Shown here: positions 9,242 through 17,639 of the stretch, one piece after another
Position numbering within the stretch: position 1 is the stretch's first letter
Layout of the letters: the number at the start of each line of letters is the position of its first letter
Assembly (NCBI GenBank): GCA_044239865.1
Contig: JBIIAO010000001.1
Coordinates: 868,001-932,000, forward strand
Origin: CAIZGX01 sp044239865
GTDB taxonomy: Bacteria; Bacteroidota; Bacteroidia; Flavobacteriales_D; Sanyastnellaceae
DNA length: 64,000 bases
Direction: 5' to 3'
Position numbers and translations under genes: made by a program
The notes under the pieces: generated by a model
What the model saw: only the letters and a program-made list of their open reading frames with translations
The model's database searches: none
Told to the model about the DNA's origin: nothing

Positions 9242-9681
9242 ATTGGGGGTGGAGAATAACTATACTTTACATACTTTTTGCCGCGGGCATTTTAACATTA
9301 GTCTTTCTTTCGATTAATGAAAAGATTGATCTTGTAGACAAAGGGTATTACGAAAAAGAATTGGTTCATCAAGGAAGATTGGATCAGCAAGCGAACTACG
9401 CTGCATTGCCCAACAAGTGTTCGTTTCAAATTGCTAAAGGAAATGCTGTTGTTCACTTTCCATTTATGTTGAATGAAATGAGAGAAGCTACGGTGAAGGT
9501 GTATTGCCCCAGTAACAATGCCTTCGACGTGAACTACAACTTAACAGCTTCGACAGATAGCGCTTTTTCCTTCAAACTTCCAACCGGAATTCCTTCACGA
9601 TATAACATTGAAGTTTTCTGGAAGAAAGGCGGCAAGGAATATTATTTCGAAGAAATAATCGGACACAAACATGTTCATTGA
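9238..9681 (+). CDS. fixH: FixH-family cbb3 maturation protein
   Basis: This 147-residue protein has one N-terminal membrane helix (ITILYILFAAGILTLVFLS) followed by the conserved DLVDKGYYEKELVHQ segment and a beta-rich periplasmic domain, as in FixH/CcoH. It overlaps ccoG by 4 bp and the next gene by 11 bp. The role, assembly of the oxidase together with the copper ATPase, is inferred from family and operon context. Confidence 0.88.
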   Translation: MNWGWRITILYILFAAGILTLVFLSINEKIDLVDKGYYEKELVHQGRLDQQANYAALPNKCSFQIAKGNAVVHFPFMLNEMREATVKVYCPSNNAFDVNYNLTASTDSAFSFKLPTGIPSRYNIEVFWKKGGKEYYFEEIIGHKHVH

Positions 9682-10318
9682 GATAATCATAGCTGCCATA
9701 TCCATGGGCCTTTTAGGAAGTCTGCATTGCGTGGGCATGTGCGGACCCATTATCCTTAGCATTCCTTGGTCGAACACACAAAAGGCTTTACAGATAAGTC
9801 TTTATCATTTCGGAAGAGCCACTACCTACGCCATTATGGGTGCATTGGTTGGAGGTGTTGGACAATTGATTCTTCCAAAAGATATTGGCGTTTGGCCTGC
9901 GCTCATTAGCGGAAGTGTTTTAATTCTTGTCTTCATCGTGCAATCGTTTCCTTCTTGGTTTCAGAAAACAGTATTTCCTGCTTCATCTGTCGCGACTTAC
10001 TTCCGGAAATTTTTGAAAATGGAAAGTGTTTTCTCGCGCTTCTTCATGGGCATGGTCAACGGCATTCTCCCTTGCGGAATGGTCTATTCAGCCTTGGCTG
10101 TAGCCATTCTTTATCACAACGCTATTTATTCGGGACTCTTTATGTTTCTATTTGGAATAGGGACTTCTCCCCTATTGGTTCTGCTTTCCAGAATTAAGAT
10201 GGCATTGAGTAAATATCCATTTTTCAAACGCGAAAAAACCATACGCTTTGCGTTGCTTATTCTTGGGCTGTTGATTGTGCTTCGTGGTGTGGAGTTTCAC
10301 ACGTGCTGTGCACGATGA
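9671..10318 (+). CDS. UreH/DsbD-like membrane protein (TauE/SafE-type) of the cbb3 cluster
   Basis: This 215-residue protein has about six membrane helices. The first helix carries GLLGSLHCVGMCGPI, a Cys-x3-Cys pair in the membrane, and a later helix has NGILPCGMVYSALA. Both match the sulfite exporter TauE/SafE (UreH-like, DsbD_2) family that usually closes Bacteroidota cbb3 operons. The paired cysteines suggest metal (copper) or thiol handling during oxidase assembly, which is inference. Its TGA stop lies inside the first ATGA spacer of the repeat array that follows. Confidence 0.85.
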   Translation: MFIEIIIAAISMGLLGSLHCVGMCGPIILSIPWSNTQKALQISLYHFGRATTYAIMGALVGGVGQLILPKDIGVWPALISGSVLILVFIVQSFPSWFQKTVFPASSVATYFRKFLKMESVFSRFFMGMVNGILPCGMVYSALAVAILYHNAIYSGLFMFLFGIGTSPLLVLLSRIKMALSKYPFFKREKTIRFALLILGLLIVLRGVEFHTCCAR

Positions 10319-10469
10319 CGAACAAGTTCGATGACCGTTCCGGATGACACTTCGTGATGACCGCTTCGCGGAGCGTCATCACATGAAATGTGTCATCCTT
10401 CGCAGAAGGTCATCACGAAGTGTCATCCTTCGCAGAAGGTCATCACGAAGTGTCATCACACGAAGTGTG
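10315..10469. repeat. Mini-hairpin array B, filling a gap from stop codon to stop codon
   Basis: Ten inverted repeats are separated by a constant tetranucleotide. With ATGA spacers: CGAAC-AA-GTTCG, CCG-TTC-CGG, CAC-TTC-GTG and CCGC-TTC-GCGG. Then the orientation flips at 10372-10379 and the spacers read TCAT: CACAT-GAA-ATGTG, CCTTC-GCA-GAAGG, CAC-GAA-GTG, CCTTC-GCA-GAAGG, CAC-GAA-GTG and CACAC-GAA-GTGTG. The array begins on the TGA of the upstream gene and ends one base before the TAA of the convergent gene at 10470. It may act as a bidirectional transcript end. Confidence 0.9.
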
Positions 10470-11534
10470 TTAACCTCTTAAATTCATCAACTTAAGCTCC
10501 TCTACAATCGTAATGCGAGATCCGTCGATAGTAATTAAACCCTCTTGTTTGAAGTCGCTGAGTGTGCGAATGAGCGATTCTGTCGCTGTTCCAACCATGC
10601 GAGCAAGGTCGTCACGAGCAATAGCCATGGTGAAGGGTTTGTTATGGTCTTTTTCGTAGCGTTCTTTTAAGTGAAGTAAGGCTTCCGCTGTGCGCTTGCG
10701 AACGCTGGAGTATGCGAGTTTCATAAGTCGTTCTTGTTCTTCTTTCACTTTGTTGCTTAACAACGAAACAACTTCCTTCAACACATCAAAACTACCATCC
10801 ATGAGCTTGTAGAAATCGGCTTTGGGATAGAACACAATTTCGGCCTCTTCTAATACCTCTGCGCTAGCGCTGTGCTTATCGTGCTGAAGTAACGGAAGAA
10901 ATCCGAAGAATTCATTGTCATGAACCAGTTGAATAATTAGATCTTTACCAATTTCATGACTCATGTATACCTTCACTTTTCCTGACTTTAAGAAATAAAC
11001 GCCCATTGCGTCGTCGCCATCGGCAAAAATGAGCTCTTTCTTTTTGTATTTTTTGGTGATCGAGCCATCGCTCATCTTTGTAATATCTGAAAGCCCATGA
11101 ACCTCCTTTAATAAAAGTTCCATTACGTCTAGAGGAGCTTTATTTGAAGCCTCGCATACTCTCCTAGCCTTATCCAATCTGCTTCTTACAGCGCTTATCA
11201 AATCCAAATTGTCGAACGGTTTAGTTATGTAATCGTCGGCGCCTAAATCCATTGCTTTTCGCATGTCAGCACGATTAGCCTTCGCTGTTAGAAAAACAAA
11301 CGGAATGGAAGCAGTAGTCTCCTCTCGAGACAGTCTGTTCAACACACTGTATCCATCTAACTGCGGCATCATAATGTCACAAAGAATCAAATCAGGAAGT
11401 TCTTTGAGAGCGATCTCAACTCCCTCCTTGCCGTTTTCCGCATCGAACAATAAATATCCAGACATACTTAAAATCTCGCAGATATTCTCGCGCATTTCCG
11501 CATTGTCTTCAATCACTAATATTTTTTCTATCAT
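10470..11534 (-). CDS. Response regulator fused to a CRP/FNR-type regulator
   Basis: This 354-residue protein has an N-terminal receiver domain (residues 1-120; acidic pair at E9-D10, phospho-acceptor D53 in CDIMMP, LTAKA switch, ITKP lysine), a cyclic-nucleotide-binding-like domain (about 165-270; FADGDDAMGVYFLKSG, LIIQLVHDNEFFGF) and a CRP-type helix-turn-helix (about 285-350; IARDDLARMVGTATESLIRTLS). I see no FNR-style cysteine cluster. The ATG at 11534 overlaps the kinase stop as TAATG. An upstream frame would add 29 residues from inside the kinase gene and is unlikely. It probably answers to that kinase. Its position beside the cbb3 locus suggests respiratory or oxygen control, which is inference. 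Confidence 0.9.
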   Translation of the reverse strand: MIEKILVIEDNAEMRENICEILSMSGYLLFDAENGKEGVEIALKELPDLILCDIMMPQLDGYSVLNRLSREETTASIPFVFLTAKANRADMRKAMDLGADDYITKPFDNLDLISAVRSRLDKARRVCEASNKAPLDVMELLLKEVHGLSDITKMSDGSITKKYKKKELIFADGDDAMGVYFLKSGKVKVYMSHEIGKDLIIQLVHDNEFFGFLPLLQHDKHSASAEVLEEAEIVFYPKADFYKLMDGSFDVLKEVVSLLSNKVKEEQERLMKLAYSSVRKRTAEALLHLKERYEKDHNKPFTMAIARDDLARMVGTATESLIRTLSDFKQEGLITIDGSRITIVEELKLMNLRG

Positions 11535-12739
11535 TATTCCAAGGGTAAATGAATGGTGAATGTTGTTGTTGAATTTTCTATACTTGTAAAGGAAACTGTC
11601 GCGCTCATAAGTTCGAGGCATCGCTTTACAATGCTTAATCCTAGGCCTGTTCCTTGAATATTTGAGGCGTTATTGGCTCTGTAAAAACGATCGAAGAGTT
11701 TATCTTTTTCCGATTCAGGAATACCAATTCCTTCATTTGAAATGTTGACTTGAACTTCATTTAATTCGGTGTTACTTAAGACCTCAACTGAAATATTGGT
11801 TTCATCGAATGAGAACTTAATAGCGTTGGAAAGTAGGTTCACGATTACGCGTTGCAATAGGGTAATGTCCGCTTTTACTTTTTGATCTTTCGGACAATGA
11901 ACGATGATTCCCTGATTCGGTTTAAGAATCATGTCCACGTCATTCACAACAGACTGAAGCACTTCGCACAAATTGACCTCTTCCATTTGAATTTCAACTT
12001 TTCCTTCATCTAGCTTGCCTAATGAAAGGACATCGTTCAGAATTTCAGTCAGAGAAAAAACTGAATTTTTCACACGTTGAATATGTTTGTCACGATGAAC
12101 TTGTTCATCTTCTTTCGTGTATTTCGATATGAGTGAAACACTTGAAAGTATCGTTGTTAATGGGGTTCTGAACTCGTGAGAGGCCATGGTAACGAAACGC
12201 GATTTCATTTCGTGAAGCTCCTTTTCCTTCAAAAGACCTTCACGTAACTCGGTTTGGGTCTTTTCTAAATCGTTGAGAGCTTCTTGCAATACCAGAGTTC
12301 GTTCCTTTACTTTCCGCTCAAGATTTTCATTCATGGTAAGCAGTTGCTTATTCATGAGTTTAAGATCATCTTGGAATTTTATGCGCTCAGTAACCTCTAC
12401 GACAAAGGCAATGACGAATGTTTCTCCATGTGAGTTGTAATGGCTTAACGAAATTTCTACCGGAAATACCGAGCTGTCTTTTTTCAGTCCGTACAACGTC
12501 ACGTGCTGACCCATGGAGCGATTGGTGGGAAGTTCGTTGTAGTTTTCTCTGTGATATTTATGTCGAGACCTCGCTGCATCTGGAACAAGTTCATCCACAG
12601 CCATGTGCAGCATTTCATCTTCTGAATAACCGAATAGTGCAGCGCACCTCGGATTAACAAGAACAATTTTCCCCGATTTATCGGAGATTAATATTCCTTC
12701 GTTAACGTGATTCCAGATTGAAGCAAATCTATTTTCCAT
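11534..12739 (-). CDS. PAS-domain sensor histidine kinase
   Basis: This 401-residue soluble kinase has no membrane segment. A PAS domain (about 5-125; GILISDKSGKIVLVNP, FGYSEDEML, a PAC end IAFVVEVTERIK) leads through a coiled coil (about 126-180) to the HisKA helix with H188 in ASHEFRTPLT. The ATP-binding domain follows, with N-box NLLSNAIKF, GIGIPES and GTGLGLSIVKR. The adjacent receiver-CRP gene is translationally coupled to it and is the likely partner. The PAS ligand cannot be told from sequence; no obvious haem motif was seen. Confidence 0.93.
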   Translation of the reverse strand: MENRFASIWNHVNEGILISDKSGKIVLVNPRCAALFGYSEDEMLHMAVDELVPDAARSRHKYHRENYNELPTNRSMGQHVTLYGLKKDSSVFPVEISLSHYNSHGETFVIAFVVEVTERIKFQDDLKLMNKQLLTMNENLERKVKERTLVLQEALNDLEKTQTELREGLLKEKELHEMKSRFVTMASHEFRTPLTTILSSVSLISKYTKEDEQVHRDKHIQRVKNSVFSLTEILNDVLSLGKLDEGKVEIQMEEVNLCEVLQSVVNDVDMILKPNQGIIVHCPKDQKVKADITLLQRVIVNLLSNAIKFSFDETNISVEVLSNTELNEVQVNISNEGIGIPESEKDKLFDRFYRANNASNIQGTGLGLSIVKRCLELMSATVSFTSIENSTTTFTIHLPLE

Positions 12740-12785
12740 GGGCAGTACAAATCTATTTGAGGCGTAGGCACAAGAAAAACGTAAG

Positions 12786-12805
12786 TGTCAGATAAAGTAC
12801 TGACA
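12786..12805. promoter_or_regulatory. Inverted repeat in the divergent kinase/fasciclin promoter region
   Basis: TGTCAG-ATAAAGTA-CTGACA is a perfect 6+6 inverted repeat with an 8-base centre, located between the kinase gene and the fasciclin gene, which are transcribed apart. The two-fold symmetry and TGNCA-type half-sites resemble an operator for a CRP/FNR-like dimer, for which the adjacent fusion regulator is the obvious candidate. This is a single site and could be chance. Confidence 0.4.
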
Positions 12806-12969
12806 AATATCATATATTGTATGTTTCTTTCAACAAAGTATCCGTTTAATAACACTTAGGTTAAAACATATTTACCCATTCATTTTTCATGAATTGAAAA
12901 AAAAGTAAGTTTTGACTGAACAATAAGAAGCTATCCCTGTTTAACCTTTTGAACATAACTTTAAACAAA

Positions 12970-14496
12970 ATGAAAAAAGTATTACTTTCTCTCTCGTTAG
13001 CATTAAGCCTTGGCTTATCGCAAGCACAAACGGCTTTTGAAATTATTCAAAACTCGCCGAACCACAACACGCTCGAAGCTGCAGTTCTTGCTGCTGGCCT
13101 AGACGGAGCGTTAAACACGCTTGACCCTATCACCGTTTTCGCACCAACCGACGAAGCGTTTGCTGCTCTGCCAGCTGGAACAGTTGATGCTTTATTGGCA
13201 GACATTCCTGCTTTGACAGACATCTTATTGTATCATGTTTTCAGCGGAGCTGCTGTATTGTCAACCGACCTTTCTGATGGACAGGTTATTACCATGTACA
13301 ACAGTTCAGACATCTTTGTAATCATTAACAATGGTGTTTTCATTAATGGAACAAGCCAAGTTATCGTTGCTGACATTGCAGCTTCTAACGGCGTTGTACA
13401 CGTTGTAAACGAAGTATTAATTCCTGCAGCACCACAGTTATACACTGTTTGGGATGTGATACAAAACTCACCAGACCACAACACATTGGAGGCTGTAGTT
13501 GGACTTGCAGGCTTGGACGGTGCATTGGATAGCCCAGGTGCTTTTACTGTATTCGCTCCAACCGATGCTGCTTTCGCCTTGGTACCACAGCCTATTATTG
13601 ATGCATTAATTGCTGATCCAACAGGTATTTTGACGTTCATCCTTACATACCACGTAGTTCCTTCTGTGGCACTTTCAACTGATCTTTCAGACGGAATGGT
13701 AATCACTACACTTTCAGGAGTTGATGTAAACGTTTCTATTATTAATGGTGATGTATTCATCAACCACGCTCAGGTAATTGTTGCTGACATCGTGACTGAC
13801 AATGGTGTTGTTCACGTAATTGACGCTGTAATTGCTCCTGGTGTGATTGCTAACAATGTTTGGGAAATCATTCAAGCTTCTCCATCACACACTATTCTTG
13901 AAACAGCTATTCTTGCTGCAGGATTAGATGGCACGTTGTCAGATGATTTCTTTTTCACAGTATTTGCTCCAACCGATGCGGCTTTCGGCGCGCTTCCTGC
14001 TGGAACCATTGAGTCTTTGATTGCAAATCCAACTGCACTTACGAATATCTTATTGTATCATGCAGCAGGAGACGTAGTAAATTCAACTGATCTTGTGGAC
14101 GGTCAAAGCATTACAATGCTTCAAGGTGACAACACTACGATTACGTTAGGAATGGGCGGTGCAATGATCAACAACGCTAACATCGTAGCTGCTGATTTAA
14201 ACGCTTGGAATGGTGTTATTCATGTAATTGATGCAGTTCTATTGCCACCAGCTTCAGTGAACGATATTTTGAATGCATCGGTTCAGGCTTATCCTAATCC
14301 TTGTACTGACGTATTAACAATCGAAAGAAAAACATCGTCAACTGAGAACTATTCAATCTACAACGTATCAGGTCAATTGATTGCAAGCGGTCTTTTAAAT
14401 AACACGCTGAATACTATCTCTACAAACGCATTCACTCCAGGTATGTATTCTGTAGTTACTGCAAGTGGAAGTCATTTCAACTTCATTAAGAACTAA
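12970..14496 (+). CDS. Secreted protein with three fasciclin (FAS1) domains and T9SS sorting tail
   Basis: A signal peptide (MKKVLLSLSLALSLGLSQAQ) is followed by three tandem FAS1 domains (about 20-147, 150-286 and 289-425). Each has the pattern FAPTD.AF..LP, ILLYHV/ILTYHV and NGVVHVID. The C-terminal 75 residues (YPNPCTDVLTIERK to the end) form a T9SS type A sorting domain, so the protein is probably exported across the outer membrane and anchored. FAS1 domains mediate adhesion. The start is the ATG at 12970; a TTG seven codons earlier would spoil the signal peptide. It is followed by a strong terminator. Confidence 0.92.
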   Translation: MKKVLLSLSLALSLGLSQAQTAFEIIQNSPNHNTLEAAVLAAGLDGALNTLDPITVFAPTDEAFAALPAGTVDALLADIPALTDILLYHVFSGAAVLSTDLSDGQVITMYNSSDIFVIINNGVFINGTSQVIVADIAASNGVVHVVNEVLIPAAPQLYTVWDVIQNSPDHNTLEAVVGLAGLDGALDSPGAFTVFAPTDAAFALVPQPIIDALIADPTGILTFILTYHVVPSVALSTDLSDGMVITTLSGVDVNVSIINGDVFINHAQVIVADIVTDNGVVHVIDAVIAPGVIANNVWEIIQASPSHTILETAILAAGLDGTLSDDFFFTVFAPTDAAFGALPAGTIESLIANPTALTNILLYHAAGDVVNSTDLVDGQSITMLQGDNTTITLGMGGAMINNANIVAADLNAWNGVIHVIDAVLLPPASVNDILNASVQAYPNPCTDVLTIERKTSSTENYSIYNVSGQLIASGLLNNTLNTISTNAFTPGMYSVVTASGSHFNFIKN

Positions 14497-14533
14497 ATTT
14501 AAGTTAGTGATTAAGGTTTTAGTTAAGGAAAGA

Positions 14534-14563
14534 AGAGCGGGAATTTCCCGCTCTTTTTTTTTA
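14534..14563 (+). terminator. Rho-independent terminator after the fasciclin gene
   Basis: AGAGCGGG-AATTT-CCCGCTCT forms an 8-bp GC-rich stem followed by a run of T. It lies between convergent genes and its T run touches the stop codon of the gene on the other strand. Confidence 0.9.
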
Positions 14564-15181
14564 TTTTAATGAATAAGTCGCTTTCCCTTGTTCGAAGTTT
14601 TCAATAACGATTCCCCATTTCATAAGTTTCGCTAGTTTCCGAATTAAGATAGGTCTTGGTGTGCCTGCCTTTCGAGCCAATTGATTCAATGTGAAAGGCT
14701 GTTGTTTCAACAAAGAAAAAAGTTGTTCTTCTCTTTCTGACATTTGGAAGAGTTCGTTCGAATCTTGTTGGGAAGAGACCTCTTGCATGGCAATCCAAAC
14801 GTTTGAAGCCGGAAGTGTAACATCGTGCTCGCGAACAAAGGCTTTCCAGCCTTCTTCAACTTTTGCTAGATGTGGTTTTACTAATGATTCTTCAATTTGA
14901 ATTTCAAGAATTGCCTTTCCTTCCACCTTCCAAACGGAATGTGTAAAATGAATGGGCGGCTGACAAAATTCTTCCGCGCTACGAATGATCATGTGAATTT
15001 CTTCTTCCGGACGAATGCCAGAAACGTTCCCGTTGTCTTTTACTCCAATGAGTAATCTCCCTCCTACCGTATTGGCGAATGCCACAAGCGATCGTGCAAT
15101 TTTCTGCGCGTCGTCGATGCGCATTTTAAAGTCTTGCTTCAAATGCTCTCCTTCCGCAATGTAGGTTAGCACGTAAGACAT
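14561..15181 (-). CDS. AlbA_2 (Schlafen-type) domain protein with C-terminal winged helix
   Basis: Residues about 8-130 match the AlbA_2/AAA_4 DNA-binding domain of putative transcriptional regulators: EGEHLKQDFKMRI, then VAFANTVGGRLLIGVKDNGNVSGI. The C-terminus (about 150-206) looks like a winged helix (LFSLLKQQPFTLNQLARKAGTPRPILIRKLAKLMKWGIV). These proteins are usually annotated as ATP-binding or helix-turn-helix regulators with no defined target. It is co-directional with ytxJ and the peroxidase, with 3 bp between it and ytxJ. Confidence 0.8.
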   Translation of the reverse strand: MSYVLTYIAEGEHLKQDFKMRIDDAQKIARSLVAFANTVGGRLLIGVKDNGNVSGIRPEEEIHMIIRSAEEFCQPPIHFTHSVWKVEGKAILEIQIEESLVKPHLAKVEEGWKAFVREHDVTLPASNVWIAMQEVSSQQDSNELFQMSEREEQLFSLLKQQPFTLNQLARKAGTPRPILIRKLAKLMKWGIVIENFEQGKATYSLK

Positions 15182-15184
15182 GAT

Positions 15185-15505
15185 TTATGCTTCGAGAAGT
15201 TCGGCGACGTAGATGGATAAGTGCGAAGCAAACTTCAATACTTTCCCGTTTTCAATTAGTATGGCTTGTGGCGATTCGTGCTCTACTCCGGTGTCTTGTG
15301 CTATCGCATTTGAGATATTACGATGCTCTAAAAGATCTAAGTAATATGGCTTCACTGAAGAAGTAGTATCCCAATCGCGCTCAAAACGCGACAGTGCAGT
15401 AGTACTAATACTGCAGCGTGTACTGTGTTTAAATACGACAAACTTTTCTTCGGAAACGAGCATGGCATTCCATTGCTCAACCGAGTTCAACTGATTCCAA
15501 TTCAT
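15185..15505 (-). CDS. ytxJ: Bacillithiol-system thioredoxin-like protein YtxJ
   Basis: This 106-residue monothiol protein has the YtxJ signature KHSTRCSIS (candidate active cysteine C31) in a thioredoxin-like fold and a cis-proline-type segment ESPQAILIENGKVL. YtxJ proteins are proposed to reduce bacillithiol mixed disulfides. Bacillithiol is the low-molecular-weight thiol of many Bacteroidota. It lies 7 bp after the peroxidase gene, so the pair probably serves oxidative-stress defence. Confidence 0.85.
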   Translation of the reverse strand: MNWNQLNSVEQWNAMLVSEEKFVVFKHSTRCSISTTALSRFERDWDTTSSVKPYYLDLLEHRNISNAIAQDTGVEHESPQAILIENGKVLKFASHLSIYVAELLEA

Positions 15506-15512
15506 GATTGAA

Positions 15513-16094
15513 TTATTTAATCAACGACGTCAGTTCTGCGTCTAAAGGTTTCACACCCGATGGGAATTCAGCTAACCACTCTCCTTCTGGTGAGATTAAG
15601 AATTTATGAAAGTTCCACTTCACATTCCCATCTGCAACACCGTTTAAAGCCTTCTGTGTTAGATATTGGTAAACTCCATGTTGATTCTTTCCTTTCACAT
15701 CGATTTTCTCTGTTAATGGAAAAGTAACTCCGTAGTTTTTTTGGCAGAATGAAACAATTTCTTCGCTGGTTCCAGGCTCTTGTCCAAGAAACTGGTTGCA
15801 AGGAAATCCGATAATCACCAATTTACCTTGGTATTGCTCATATAATTTTTCAAGGTCTTCGTACTGAGGCGTGTACCCGCATTTCGAAGCGACATTCACA
15901 CACAACACATATTTTCCTTTGTAATCGGCCATGTTCATGACCTTGCCGTCGATGGCATTAACTGTTAAATCGTGAAAGCTCATTTTATTTGTTCCTATTG
16001 GTTTTGAAGGTTTTTCCCATCTGCTACGCATTGACAAAGCCGCTGCAGAAGAAAGGGCTAAGACTAGTAATCCGACTATATAAATTGTTTTCAT
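15513..16094 (-). CDS. Glutathione peroxidase-family thiol peroxidase
   Basis: An N-terminal hydrophobic stretch (IYIVGLLVLALSSAAAL) suggests export or membrane anchoring. The GPx core has the peroxidatic cysteine C72 in NVASKCGYT, the FPCNQFLGQEPG loop with the catalytic Gln and a second Cys, and VKWNFHKFL with the catalytic Trp/Asn. The peroxidatic residue is an ordinary Cys, not selenocysteine. In a bacillithiol-using organism such enzymes more likely use thioredoxin than glutathione. Confidence 0.92.
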   Translation of the reverse strand: MKTIYIVGLLVLALSSAAALSMRSRWEKPSKPIGTNKMSFHDLTVNAIDGKVMNMADYKGKYVLCVNVASKCGYTPQYEDLEKLYEQYQGKLVIIGFPCNQFLGQEPGTSEEIVSFCQKNYGVTFPLTEKIDVKGKNQHGVYQYLTQKALNGVADGNVKWNFHKFLISPEGEWLAEFPSGVKPLDAELTSLIK

Positions 16095-16164
16095 AGTGAT
16101 TTAACAAAATAAGAATTAGAATGTTTAATGAATGTGCAATTATATTGAGCCCTCAAACAAAAGT

Positions 16165-16872
16165 ATGGAAGACATAGCAATACAACACGAAGCTGTTCAT
16201 CATTCTTATCTACAGAAACTTTCCCAAGGTGAATTTTCAGACATGAAAAAGGCATTGGCCTACTTCGCTAGTCAGTATGAATGTTACAGCGCTTGGTTCC
16301 CCAAGTACTTGCTGGCTGTTATTGACAAACTCTCAAGTCCAGCGCACAAAGCGCATTTGCTTGAAAACCTCGAAGAAGAAAAAGGACAATTGCCTGAAAA
16401 TGATTTGAAAGCCATTCGTGCGTTGGGAATTGACGACGAATGGGTTATAGGAATTCCTCATCCGACTTTGTTTCATCGATTTAAAACTGCCATTTCTTCG
16501 GGGCTTGACTTCGATATGAATGAGGCTGTAGAAACATGGCGTAATTCTTTTCTTGTTTATTTGGAAAATTGTTCTGAGGCAGAGGCTGTAGGGGCCATTG
16601 GACTAGGTACTGAAAGTGTAGTGAAACATATTTATCGTCCAATTATTGAATCGATTTCTGTGCATACCGAACTTACCATGCGTGATTATGTCTTTTTTCC
16701 TTTACACACAGAAGTAGACGATGAACACGGAAAAGTCTTGTTGGCCATAGCAAATGAACTAGCTTCGCAGAGTGAAGGAAACGCATTGCTTGTTCGTAAG
16801 GGCATGGAAACTGCGCTTGACCTTCGCGCTGAATTTTGGACCAAATTAGAATTGGAAACGAACGCACTATAA
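16165..16872 (+). CDS. Haem-oxygenase-like diiron oxidase (HDO) family protein
   Basis: This 235-residue all-helical protein has the ligand set of iron-containing redox enzymes of the haem-oxygenase-like superfamily (TenA, PqqC, CADD and UndA relatives): a glutamate in NLEEEKG (about 69-72), H99 in HPTLF, E150, and the HxxxDxxH motif H181-x3-D185-x2-H188. The full set suggests a catalytic diiron centre. The substrate is unknown. The ATG at 16165 is preferred; an in-frame ATG at 16132 would add 11 residues. It is 2 bp upstream of a cupin gene and heads a run that includes a PabC-like enzyme. Confidence 0.8.
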   Translation: MEDIAIQHEAVHHSYLQKLSQGEFSDMKKALAYFASQYECYSAWFPKYLLAVIDKLSSPAHKAHLLENLEEEKGQLPENDLKAIRALGIDDEWVIGIPHPTLFHRFKTAISSGLDFDMNEAVETWRNSFLVYLENCSEAEAVGAIGLGTESVVKHIYRPIIESISVHTELTMRDYVFFPLHTEVDDEHGKVLLAIANELASQSEGNALLVRKGMETALDLRAEFWTKLELETNAL

Positions 16873-16874
16873 TT

Positions 16875-17633
16875 ATGAAGCACCCCTTAATACAAGCCTA
16901 CGAGAGCGATTTTTTTGATGAAGAGGAAAAGTATTTTGTTCAAGATTGTTTGGGTGCATACATCCGTTCGTTCAAGATAAGAAGCGATACCGACAAGTGG
17001 CGTGAGTTCATCGGTGAATTGAATTCGACTGAAAAACAATGGGCTCTTCATGCGTTAATGACTGATGATGAGTTGAAGGTAAATGCGTTGTTTGAGGAAG
17101 GAAAGAAAGACATTGAAGTTGACGTGACCTTGTATGAACTGTTAGACTTCACGTATGAGCAAGTTTTGTTTCTTCGTCTGAAGCCTTTAACCGATGCGGT
17201 TTTGCTTAAGACGTCTTTAGCTCCCGATGAAGAAGACGCTTTGTTTGAGCAGCACATAGATAAAGCCAGCGGAAAGGAATTGTACAGAAACACTGTTGAG
17301 AAATTAAATGTCGACTTTTTTGTTGAGCGATTGGATTTTCCTTTGGAAGTACTTGACCCCCGCATTGTTCGTGTTTCTCCGAATAAAAACAACGAGCTTC
17401 ACAAGCACGCTCACGAAACCGTATTTGTGTTCTTCAAAGGAAGCGGACAAGTATTGATTGATGACGTTACGGTTCCTGTTCAATCAGGAAGTATTGTTTA
17501 TGTGCCTCGCTGGGCAATGCACCAAACACAGAATTTGAGCAACGAGGAGATGGTGTTTTTAGCGGTTGCCGATTTTGGTTTTACTGAAAAAGCATTCATT
17601 GGAAACTACCTGAAGACTGCACGAATGAAATAG
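16875..17633 (+). CDS. Cupin-domain protein with helical N-terminal domain
   Basis: The C-terminal about 90 residues form a cupin: HKHAHETVFVFFKGSGQVLIDD gives the first motif (His-x-His and Glu) and PRWAMHQTQN the second His. This is a likely metal site. The N-terminal 150 residues are helical and acidic and I do not recognise them. The ATG at 16875 is chosen because the longer frame overlaps the preceding gene. It is probably co-transcribed with the HDO gene and may act on the same small molecule, which is inference from spacing only. Confidence 0.7.
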   Translation: MKHPLIQAYESDFFDEEEKYFVQDCLGAYIRSFKIRSDTDKWREFIGELNSTEKQWALHALMTDDELKVNALFEEGKKDIEVDVTLYELLDFTYEQVLFLRLKPLTDAVLLKTSLAPDEEDALFEQHIDKASGKELYRNTVEKLNVDFFVERLDFPLEVLDPRIVRVSPNKNNELHKHAHETVFVFFKGSGQVLIDDVTVPVQSGSIVYVPRWAMHQTQNLSNEEMVFLAVADFGFTEKAFIGNYLKTARMK

Positions 17634-17639
17634 TGTAAC

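Noticed and set aside
11535..11621. Longer N-terminus for the receiver-CRP protein
   Set aside because: The extra residues lie inside the kinase gene and precede a normal receiver start; TAATG coupling supports the ATG at 11534.
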